A DNA stretch of 5,133 nucleotides from Thermoplasmata archaeon (GTDB lineage: Archaea; Thermoplasmatota; Thermoplasmata; RBG-16-68-12). Below, in pieces: positions 1-4,847 of this stretch (positions are counted from its first letter, which is position 1; every line of letters begins with the position of its first letter). The notes beneath the pieces were generated by a model. The model had not been told where the DNA came from. It saw nothing but the letters and a program-made list of their open reading frames with translations, and searched no databases. Location: the NCBI GenBank assembly GCA_013329855.1, contig DUJI01000113.1, forward strand, positions 1 to 5,133. The letters run 5' to 3'. Made by a program: the position numbers and the translations under genes.

Positions 1-1
1 G

Positions 2-712
2 CCCATGGGGGAGTTCCTCGCGCGCCTGCCGCCGGGTGTGTACCACTCCATCCGCGTGGAGACGTCCCAGCCCTCGGCCCTCCTGGCCTTCCTGAGGACC
101 ACGGATGCGAGCGTCCACGTGTACGGCCCCGGCATCCTGCGCGCGGACATCCACAGCGACCCGCCCTCGGACGACCGCCTGACGAACCTCCTCCTGACGT
201 ACGGCACGGGCACGATCCCCGAGGACCTCGTGACCACGGTCCTGTCCCAGGGCACGAACTCCGTGCGGGTCGTGGCCCTGGGCCTCGGCGCGTTCCTCGG
301 CCTCCTCGTGGCCCTGGGGATTCACGCGGTCCAGGCCCGGGCCTTCGCGGACCGCCGCCGGACCGTCGGCGTGCTGCGAGCCCTCGGCGCCGGACCGGGG
401 TACCTCCGGGCGCGGATGGTGCGCGAGACGCTTCCCTGGTCCCTCCTCGCGGGCGGCCTCGGCGCGGCCCTCGGCGGCCTCGTGGCCGTCCTGCTGCAGC
501 CCGCGTCCTCCCCCCTGCTCTTCGGCCACGAGGTCCGGGCGACCTTCGATCCCGCCACGTTCCTCCTCGTCCTCGCGGCGACCGTGCTCGCGTCCGTGGC
601 CTCGTCCCTCGTCCTCGTGGGCCGCGCGCTGCGGGAGCCGCCCCAGGAATCCATCTCCGAGCGCAAGGTCCGCGAAACGCCGCACACCCTGGAGGTGGTC
701 CTGCGAGGCTGA
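2..712 (+). CDS. FtsX/MacB-type ABC transporter permease, C-terminal part (5' end outside window)
   Basis: The reading frame is open to the left edge, so the ATG at 5 is probably internal and the true start lies outside. Numbering from that ATG, residues 1-85 look like the end of an extracytoplasmic domain. Three hydrophobic segments follow at about 87-110, 145-165 and 184-207. Between the first two is the FtsX-family coupling region: an RRR cluster (117-119), then VGVLRALGAG, then an RARMVRE helix. This is the usual last-three-helix layout of FtsX/MacB/LolC-type permeases, which work with a separate ATPase to export or extract substrates or transmit force across the membrane. The first helix and most of the outer domain must lie upstream. 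A polar cytoplasmic tail (208-235) ends the protein. The substrate cannot be read from the sequence. The next gene begins two bases after the stop, so the two are probably co-transcribed. Confidence 0.85.
   Translation, partial: PMGEFLARLPPGVYHSIRVETSQPSALLAFLRTTDASVHVYGPGILRADIHSDPPSDDRLTNLLLTYGTGTIPEDLVTTVLSQGTNSVRVVALGLGAFLGLLVALGIHAVQARAFADRRRTVGVLRALGAGPGYLRARMVRETLPWSLLAGGLGAALGGLVAVLLQPASSPLLFGHEVRATFDPATFLLVLAATVLASVASSLVLVGRALREPPQESISERKVRETPHTLEVVLRG
703..708 (+). promoter_or_regulatory. ribosome binding site for the GT-C-like gene
   Basis: GCGAGG ends six bases before the GTG at 715 and supports that start. A stronger GGAGGT lies further up at 691-696 but is 18 bases away. Both are within the last codons of the permease gene, consistent with translational coupling. 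Confidence 0.5.
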
Positions 713-714
713 AG

Positions 715-2343
715 GTGGACGGCGCCCTCCTGGCCGCCCTGTTCCTCCTCGCCCTGGTCCTCCGGCTCGTCCCCCTCCTGTTCTCCCCGCTGCCGTACAA
801 CGTGGACGGCTTCGCCCTGACGAAGATCGCCTCCGATTTCGGCGCAACGGGGCACTGGTCGCTGAACGCCTCGGACCCGAACTCCGCGGACCTCAAGCTG
901 CCCGCCTTCTCCCTGTTGTGGCACGCGGTCGTCGGGCTGGGCGGCCTGAACCCCCTGACCGACATCCAGTGGGTCCTGCCCGTCGTCACGTCCACGATCG
1001 TCCTGCCGGTCTACCTCATCGGCGTCCTCCTCACGGGCCGCCGCTCCGTCGGCGCGGCCGCGGGCCTCTTCCTCGCCGTCTTCGGCAGCTTCCTCTTCCT
1101 GACCAGCGTCGTGATGAAGGAGTCCCTCGCCCTGGTCTTCGTCCCCGCGATCGTCCTCCTCTTCCACGGGCGGGCGGATCCGCGGAAGCGCATCCTGGCC
1201 GTCGTCCTGCTCCTCCTGCTCGGCCTGCTCCACCACGTGACGCTCCTCGTGACCACGGGCATGCTCGGCACCCTGATCCTCCTGGCCCACGCGCGGGACC
1301 TGTCCCTGGGCCGCCTGTCCCCGCGGAGGCTTGCCCTGGACGTCGCCTCGGGCCTCGGCCCGTTCGGCGTGGGCATGGCCTACTACGAGGCCGTGGGCCT
1401 GGGCACGATCCCCCAGGCCCTGGACGACTTCGTCCTGTTTCTCGCCCTCGTGGTCCTCCTCGGGGTCCTCTTGGTCCGCGCGTGGCGTCCCGCGATCGCC
1501 CGCCGCGGCCGGCGGCCTGCGGTGACCTCGGGCCGCGTCCTCCTGGTCCCGGCCCTGGTCGTCGCGGGCGTGCTCGTGAACGCCCGCACGGACGTCTTCG
1601 CGGGAACCCTGGAGACCCAGGTCGCGCTGCTCGAGCTCCTGCCCGCCCTCCTGTTCCTCGCGGCCCTCGCGGTCGTGGGCTACGTCGTCGTGCGGCGAAC
1701 CGCGAACCGCGCGAGCGACCTCGTGCTCGCCCTGGCCGTCGCGCCGATCGCCTTCGCCCTCTTCGGCTTCCTCCGCGGTCTGGACAGCTTCAGCTTCCGC
1801 ATCGAGTACCGGTCCTTCGATTTCCTGGACTACGCGTTCGCGCTCCTGGCCGGCATCGGGACCGTGGCGATCGCGGCCCGGCTCCGGGCCCACCGCGGCG
1901 CCCGCGTGGTCCTCGCCGCGGCCTTCTTCGCGGCCCTCCTCGCGACCACGCCGATGGCCTGGAGCACGCAGGCCGTCTTCGGCGTGAACAACGTCACGAC
2001 GCCCGCGGAGTTCCAGGCGCTGTCCGTCCTCGCCTCCCTGGGCGCGACCCGTGTGGCCACGGACCAGCGGATGGCCGCCGTGGGGGCGTGGTGGTTCGGC
2101 CTCGAGGGGGACCGTTCGCTTCCCTATGCCCTCCAGGATGGCGGCGTGGTCCCCCGGGCGGACTACGCCCTCATCCTGGAGCGATGGACCGCGGTCGGGG
2201 CGCAGGAATTCCCCGGGGCCAACGTGCCCGTGAGTGCCGCATCCCTCCAGGCGTTTCTCGCGGCGAATCGGGTCGTATACGTCACCGGCGGGCCCGGGGA
2301 CCGCATCTTCGTGGTCCAGTTGACGGGCTTGCCGATCACCTAG
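715..2343 (+). CDS. multi-pass membrane protein, GT-C-type glycosyltransferase-like
   Basis: This 542-residue protein has about 12-13 hydrophobic segments through residue 412 (for example 3-23, 84-107, 112-133, 136-151, 160-191, 239-256, 274-289, 303-327, 335-353, 370-390, 396-413) and then a soluble C-terminal domain (about 415-542). A short N-terminal helix followed by a loop with an acidic residue (YNVDG, D31) is the arrangement of GT-C enzymes such as ArnT/PMT and archaeal relatives, where the acid in the first outer loop is catalytic. An LLHHVT motif (171-176) and a FRIEYRSFDFLDYA stretch (361-374) resemble conserved parts of uncharacterised archaeal membrane proteins of this sort. If the assignment is right, it moves a sugar from a lipid-linked donor to an acceptor outside the membrane. 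Two N-x-S/T sequons (N51, N426) lie in predicted outer parts. The start is GTG with GAGG six bases upstream at 705-708, inside the permease gene. The fold type is fairly sure; the exact reaction is not. Confidence 0.75.
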   Translation: MDGALLAALFLLALVLRLVPLLFSPLPYNVDGFALTKIASDFGATGHWSLNASDPNSADLKLPAFSLLWHAVVGLGGLNPLTDIQWVLPVVTSTIVLPVYLIGVLLTGRRSVGAAAGLFLAVFGSFLFLTSVVMKESLALVFVPAIVLLFHGRADPRKRILAVVLLLLLGLLHHVTLLVTTGMLGTLILLAHARDLSLGRLSPRRLALDVASGLGPFGVGMAYYEAVGLGTIPQALDDFVLFLALVVLLGVLLVRAWRPAIARRGRRPAVTSGRVLLVPALVVAGVLVNARTDVFAGTLETQVALLELLPALLFLAALAVVGYVVVRRTANRASDLVLALAVAPIAFALFGFLRGLDSFSFRIEYRSFDFLDYAFALLAGIGTVAIAARLRAHRGARVVLAAAFFAALLATTPMAWSTQAVFGVNNVTTPAEFQALSVLASLGATRVATDQRMAAVGAWWFGLEGDRSLPYALQDGGVVPRADYALILERWTAVGAQEFPGANVPVSAASLQAFLAANRVVYVTGGPGDRIFVVQLTGLPIT

Positions 2344-2472
2344 GCCCCTGCGATCTGCGGGTGAGGCACGCCTTCGTTCCTCTGCCAGGATTGCACGAGT
2401 ACGAATCCTCGATCGGAACGACGAGAGAGATGCCCATGTGGACGCGCCGGGAGTCCGTCAGGCCGGAGCGAC
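2344..2472. other. convergent intergenic spacer
   Basis: This 129-bp stretch separates the stop of the GT-C-like gene from the stop of the opposing 98-aa gene. It contains no run of T on either strand and no strong hairpin, so no terminator is evident. Reading frames that cross it lack family resemblance and are out-of-frame continuations of neighbouring genes. Confidence 0.5.
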
Positions 2473-2769
2473 CTACGCGCGGCGCGAACTCACGGAGGCC
2501 GCGGCCGCATGCCACCACGCCTTGTCCCGGGCCTCCGCACGGGAGTAGCCGTGGCTGCGGTACCATCCATACTTCTGCTCGAACACGAGCAGCTTGGACA
2601 GGGTCATGGACAGGAAGGCACGGACGAACCGCGGCAGGCGCGCGGCGAGGCGTTCCTCGAGGAGCGCGTCGGCAGGAGGGAACGGCTCCGGGGGCGCGGG
2701 GACCCGGATCCTGTGGATGCGGGCGTCGTGGCCCGGAGGGACCTCGAAGGTGAGCTGCTCGAACTTCAT
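2473..2769 (-). CDS. 98-aa protein of unknown function
   Basis: I do not recognise this family. The frame continues upstream without a stop, but ATG at 2769 is the best start: GAGGAGG lies 11 bases upstream (2781-2787) and a TATA-like box sits about 50 bases upstream. The protein begins MKFEQLTFEVPPGHDARIHRIRVP, has a proline-rich linker (PAPPEPFPP, 24-32), then a mostly helical part: 33-66 with alternating basic and hydrophobic residues, an aromatic turn (YGWYRSHGY, 67-75), and a last helix with paired tryptophans (85-86). It has no signal peptide, membrane segment or Cys pair, so it is probably a small cytoplasmic protein. It converges on the GT-C-like gene and appears to be transcribed alone. 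G+C-rich third codon positions support coding. I propose no function. Confidence 0.65.
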   Translation of the reverse strand: MKFEQLTFEVPPGHDARIHRIRVPAPPEPFPPADALLEERLAARLPRFVRAFLSMTLSKLLVFEQKYGWYRSHGYSRAEARDKAWWHAAAASVSSRRA

Positions 2770-2780
2770 GACGAAGGCGT

Positions 2781-2787
2781 CCTCCTC
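2781..2787 (-). promoter_or_regulatory. Shine-Dalgarno site for the 98-aa gene
   Basis: The minus strand reads GAGGAGG here, 11 bases before the ATG at 2769. It selects this ATG over the longer upstream-open frame, which has no comparable site. Confidence 0.6.
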
Positions 2788-2810
2788 GATGCTCGCGCTT
2801 TCGTATGGTC

Positions 2811-2830
2811 GGGGGCGGGTTATAGCCCCC
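2811..2830 (-). promoter_or_regulatory. candidate TATA promoter inside a GC inverted repeat
   Basis: On the minus strand TATAA (2824-2820) lies about 26 bp before a predicted transcript start near 2796, which would give a leader of roughly 27 bases containing the GAGGAGG site. The box is flanked by a perfect 6-bp inverted repeat, GGGGGC (2811-2816) and GCCCCC (2825-2830), with eight bases between. This could be an operator overlapping the TATA box. Spacing and symmetry are seen directly; promoter function is inferred. Confidence 0.4.
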
Positions 2831-2878
2831 ACGCTCTGAGAATCACGGGTGATTTCCACGGGGGACGTCGGCCCTGCA

Positions 2879-2904
2879 TTTTTTTGTGACCTCTTGTCCT
2901 TTTT
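2879..2904 (+). terminator. possible T-run terminator (+ strand)
   Basis: Seven T residues (2879-2885) and five more (2900-2904) occur close together in otherwise GC-rich DNA. Archaeal transcription commonly stops at such runs without a hairpin. They could stop + strand transcripts reading through from the glycosyltransferase gene. Alternatively, on the minus strand these are A-rich tracts upstream of the 98-aa gene promoter. Confidence 0.3.
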
Positions 2905-3285
2905 GTAAACCGCGGTCTCGTGCCTGCGCCATGATGGACAAACGGGCGACTGGCGTTCGGTCCAGGTTCGGATTCCCGAAAAAAGGACGGGTCGCGACGA
3001 TCTGTATCGCACGCGAGAATCTGCCGCGTGGAACGGTCGCGGCTCCCCTGGGTGCATGTCGCGCACGCTGCCGCGCCCCGATGGCCACCAGGGCGTCGAT
3101 TCTCGCAGCGGGGACACGGCCAGACCCGTCGCCCGTTCGGCCTAGGGAGTTCTAGCGGGCAACAGAAAGAGCTATCCCCTGGGAGACCCGTGGCTGTTTT
3201 GCGGGGGAGGGACGAAAATCGCCGCAGAACCGGCCGAAGGCTCGCCGCGGGAATGCAGTCACCCTCGGGCCGTACCCACGAGCAC

Positions 3286-3290
3286 GGAGG
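3286..3290 (+). promoter_or_regulatory. Shine-Dalgarno site for the CPDCG microprotein
   Basis: GGAGG with an eight-base spacer to ATG 3299. Ideal strength and spacing are the main reason for calling such a short frame. Confidence 0.5.
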
Positions 3291-3298
3291 CAGGCCCC

Positions 3299-3376
3299 AT
3301 GATTTCGCTGTGGGTGATCGTGTGCCCGGATTGCGGGACCGAATTCGTCGAGGAAGCCGACCGTCCGCAGGACTAG
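3299..3376 (+). CDS. 25-aa CPDCG zinc-knuckle microprotein
   Basis: ATG at 3299 opens 25 codons ending in TAG at 3374-3376. The peptide runs MISLWVIVCPDCGTEFVEE and ends in an acidic, polar tail (ADRPQD). CPDCG followed by T-E-F is the typical first half of a zinc ribbon (CPxCG). One Cys pair alone could bind zinc only as a dimer or with a partner protein; zinc-finger microproteins with CPxCG motifs are well known in archaea. Evidence for translation is the GGAGG eight bases upstream and the precise motif in an otherwise gene-poor stretch. The frame is open upstream to a TAG at 3143, but no other start there has a ribosome site. Alternatively it is a decayed fragment of a larger zinc-ribbon protein. 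No clear promoter was seen. Confidence 0.5.
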   Translation: MISLWVIVCPDCGTEFVEEADRPQD

Positions 3377-3606
3377 TCGGTTCGTGGACCGTCGCTTCGC
3401 CCGACTGCACCAGACGTGGCACGGAGGCGCCGCTTCCCTCCTCCCGTGGCCGGAGCTCGCCCGAGAAACCGCGGGCCTCACGGCTGCGACTCTCGGGTGC
3501 GCCGCCTTCGTTCCTGCACGAGGGCGCCGAGAGCCTCGAGGGCATCCGACCCGGTCGCCCCGGTTTCGCGTGCTCGGGGAGGTGAGGCAGCAGGCACTGC
3601 CCGGCG
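3377..3606. other. non-coding spacer before the MNT/HEPN module
   Basis: This stretch contains no frame with both a ribosome site and family resemblance. It holds small GC-rich symmetrical pieces (a CGGT...ACCG hairpin at 3378-3391, and CCTCGAGG around 3534-3541), which are common by chance in such DNA. There is no T run to mark a terminator. I see nothing else in it. Confidence 0.4.
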
Positions 3607-3648
3607 CTATATCGAAAAGTCGATTATATAATCGAAAAACCGATATAG
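3607..3648. promoter_or_regulatory. 42-bp AT-rich interrupted palindrome: probable operator/promoter of the MNT/HEPN operon
   Basis: CTATATCG (3607-3614) and CGATATAG (3641-3648) are perfect inverted repeats. Centred on the same point (3627.5) is a perfect 14-bp palindrome, CGATTATATAATCG (3621-3634). Thirty of 42 bases obey the dyad; only the two six-base A-rich spacers do not. The same DNA also reads as a direct repeat: ATCGAAAA at 3611 and again at 3631, each followed by CGAT ten bases after its start, giving a period of exactly 20 bp, about two helix turns. This suits two dimers of a wHTH protein on one DNA face. The next gene encodes a wHTH domain, so autoregulation is the natural inference. 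Confidence 0.6.
3624..3648 (+). promoter_or_regulatory. overlapping TATA-like boxes of the MNT gene
   Basis: TTATATAA (3624-3631) would place a transcript start near 3654, leaving a leader of about 15 bases. The second box, GATATAG (3642-3648), is centred about 25 bp before GTG 3670 and would give a leaderless mRNA. No SD site precedes that GTG, which favours the leaderless reading. Both boxes lie inside the palindrome, so a bound repressor would block TBP. Confidence 0.45.
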
Positions 3649-3669
3649 TTCCGCGGCCTTGGCCATCCT

Positions 3670-4257
3670 GTGTTCGAGAATCTCTTGGGCTCCAAGGCCA
3701 AGGTGCGTATCCTCCGTCTCCTTTGCACGCACCACGTGCGGGAGTTCACCCTCCGGGAGCTCTCTCAAGCGGTGGGCCAGTCCCTCGGCACGATCCATCC
3801 CGCCGTGCAAGGGTTGATCGGCACGCGGATCCTCCTCACCCGGCGGGTCGGCCGCTCCCGGACCGTTCGCATCAATGAGGGCCATCCGCTATACCCCGCC
3901 CTCGTCTCCCTGTTCCGCGAAGAGGGCTCTGCCTTCGCCCGTGTGGCCCGGGCCTTCGCGGAGACCCTGCCCCGGGACGGCGTCGAGGCCGTGATCCTCT
4001 TCGGCTCCGTGGCCCGCGGGGAACCCTCGGTCCGGAGCGATGTCGATGTCCTTGTCGTGGTGGACGATGCAAGGAAGGCCAGGGCCATCCGCCGAGCCGC
4101 CGCCTCCATGTTGGACCGGTTCGACGTGAACGTGTCCCCTCTCATCCTCCCCAAGGATGAGGCGGACCGGCGGCTCGCCGTCTTCGATCCCCTGCTCGAG
4201 ACCATCGCGGCCGAGGGGAAGCTCCTCCGGGGGAGGGCGACGTGGCTCGGACGGTGA
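3670..4257 (+). CDS. wHTH-MNT nucleotidyltransferase fusion, probable antitoxin and autoregulator
   Basis: The protein has 195 residues in two parts. Residues 1-75 form a winged helix-turn-helix: LLGSKAKVRILRLL, then a TLRELSQAVGQSLGTIHPAV helix pair, then the wing TRRVGRSRTVRIN. Residues about 100-190 are a minimal nucleotidyltransferase of the pol-beta superfamily, with GSVARG (112-117) and SDVDVLVV (123-130). D124 and D126 are the metal-binding pair, and D152 in RFDVNV is a likely third acid. In MNT/HEPN toxin-antitoxin pairs the MNT protein neutralises the HEPN RNase by adding AMP to it. Here the fused wHTH suggests that it also binds the palindrome just upstream. GTG 3670 is the only start after the in-frame TAG at 3646; no SD site is present. 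Its end overlaps the HEPN gene by 16 bases. The antitoxin role is inferred; related fusions could be free-standing regulators. Confidence 0.85.
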   Translation: MFENLLGSKAKVRILRLLCTHHVREFTLRELSQAVGQSLGTIHPAVQGLIGTRILLTRRVGRSRTVRINEGHPLYPALVSLFREEGSAFARVARAFAETLPRDGVEAVILFGSVARGEPSVRSDVDVLVVVDDARKARAIRRAAASMLDRFDVNVSPLILPKDEADRRLAVFDPLLETIAAEGKLLRGRATWLGR

Positions 4258-4637
4258 GGCGCGAGGCCGTCCCTGCCTTCCTCCGCCAAGCGGAGGAGTT
4301 CCTGGAGTCCGCGCGACGGAACTTCGAGGAGAGGCGGTACAATGCCGCCGGCTTCGACGCCGTCCAGGCACTGATCAACGCCAATGACGCCCTCACGGCT
4401 CACGTCCTCGGGGCCGTGGCCTCCCTCGACCACCGCGAGGCCCTACGCCTGCATGCGGACGTCGTCCGGCTCCTGGGAGACCCTTCCCAGCGGGAGGTCC
4501 TCCAGCGGGATCTGGATCAGCGGTCCACCTTCGGCTACCTCGGAACGGCCGCCTCCCGTTCCCAGGCCGAGCGGGTGCTCCGGGATGCCGCCCGGTTCCT
4601 CGAATGGGTGCGCCGCGCTCGGGCCCCTTCGGCCTGA
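4242..4637 (+). CDS. HEPN-domain protein, probable RNase toxin
   Basis: This 131-residue, all-helical protein has the HEPN pattern: AFLRQAEEFLESARRNFEERRYNAAGFDAVQALINANDAL in the first two helices (12-51), a central R65-x5-H71 matching the RX4-6H catalytic motif of HEPN RNases, and a last part FGYLGTAASRSQAERVLRDAARFLEWV (97-123) typical of archaeal HEPN proteins paired with MNT proteins. Unlike bacterial HepT (RX4HXY), the residue two after the His is Asp (D73), so the tyrosine modified in HepT is absent at that place; Y33 and Y99 are the only tyrosines. GTG 4242 has GGGAGGG (4231-4237) just upstream. GTG 4254, which would overlap the preceding stop as GTGA, is an alternative. Gene order (MNT first, HEPN second, overlapping) indicates tight co-expression. 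Toxin activity is inferred. Confidence 0.85.
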   Translation: MARTVRREAVPAFLRQAEEFLESARRNFEERRYNAAGFDAVQALINANDALTAHVLGAVASLDHREALRLHADVVRLLGDPSQREVLQRDLDQRSTFGYLGTAASRSQAERVLRDAARFLEWVRRARAPSA

Positions 4638-4667
4638 GGGTCGCGATGGCCGGTGGGCTCGCGGAGC

Positions 4668-4829
4668 GCTCTTGCTCAGGCCGATGCGTGGATCGTGTAC
4701 GACGACTCGACTCGGGGGCGCGCGTGGACAGCCAGGGATTCCGCGGGGATGCCTCGAAAAGTCGTGATCGATGGCCGACGCATCCTCAACCGGAAGTCCG
4801 TGAAACGCATGGGACTCCGGGTCCTCGGT
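4668..4829 (+). pseudogene. remnant 3' fragment of a nucleotide-sugar (UDP-glucose/UDP-ManNAc type) dehydrogenase
   Basis: In the HEPN gene's frame, past its stop, a 54-codon stretch reads ALAQADAWIVYDD, about 15 residues more, then MPRKVVIDGRRILNRKSVKRMGLRVLG. This matches the end of the C-terminal UDP-binding domain of UDP-glucose/UDP-ManNAc dehydrogenases: an alanine-rich 'gaDa(l/w)vi' strand, about 33 residues to the DGR motif at the end of 'vvvDGR.i', and a closing 'lG...lGvG' strand. The spacing is right, but the NAD-binding domain, catalytic Cys domain and any start are missing. The natural stop is also lost: the frame stays open from 4638 to the right edge, across the antisense of the next gene. 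Third codon positions are less G+C-biased than in neighbouring genes, as expected after decay. An expressed small protein from ATG 4749 is unlikely, as no SD site precedes it. Confidence 0.55.
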
Positions 4830-4847
4830 GGCCAAGCCGACCCAGTC

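Larger units (their letters stand above)
2831..3298. other. long non-coding stretch; possible structured RNA at 3013-3106
   Basis: No convincing gene is visible apart from what is listed separately. A + frame starting at GTG 2886 opens with a CPFC motif, but it has no SD site and its third codon positions lack the G+C bias of neighbouring genes, so I do not call it. No tRNA or recognisable RNase P or SRP RNA was found. The positions 3013-3021 and 3098-3106 form a perfect 9-bp inverted repeat. They enclose a 5-bp hairpin (3024-3028 with 3038-3042) and a bulged 8-bp stem (3046-3054 with 3086-3093), so the segment could fold as a three-way junction on either strand. On the minus strand a T6 run (2984-2979) follows it. 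Confidence 0.35.

Noticed and set aside
322..1893. Long minus-strand open frame (523 codons) opposite the permease and glycosyltransferase genes
   Set aside because: Its product is an extreme mixture of Arg, Glu, Asp, Gln and Gly with no domain, the usual mirror of G+C-rich codon positions in real membrane-protein genes on the other strand.
918..2753. Long + strand open frame (611 codons) overlapping the glycosyltransferase gene
   Set aside because: The product is almost wholly Arg, Pro and Gly, and it overlaps a well-formed 13-helix membrane protein in another frame.
2962..2979. tRNA T-loop-like GGTTCGGATTCC
   Set aside because: The flanking bases do not form the five-pair T stem, and no acceptor or anticodon stem is present around it.
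2886..3155. 89-codon + frame starting GTG with a CPFC motif
   Set aside because: It has no ribosome site, its third codon positions are not G+C-biased as in neighbouring genes, and the rest of the product resembles nothing. The Cys pair alone is weak.
3161..3170. ACAGAAA-like piece reminiscent of RNase P RNA
   Set aside because: The other conserved RNase P segment (GAGGAAAGTCC) is absent on the expected strand and side.
2820..3545. 241-codon minus frame with CPRC and CATC Cys pairs
   Set aside because: It covers the promoter of the 98-aa gene and the antisense of the microprotein, has low-complexity Arg/Pro/Ser content and no start signal; the Cys pairs look accidental.
3607..3648. The palindrome as terminal inverted repeat of a transposon or as a CRISPR repeat
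   Set aside because: No matching end is present beyond the HEPN gene, no transposase is in the window, and there are only two units with no unique spacers.
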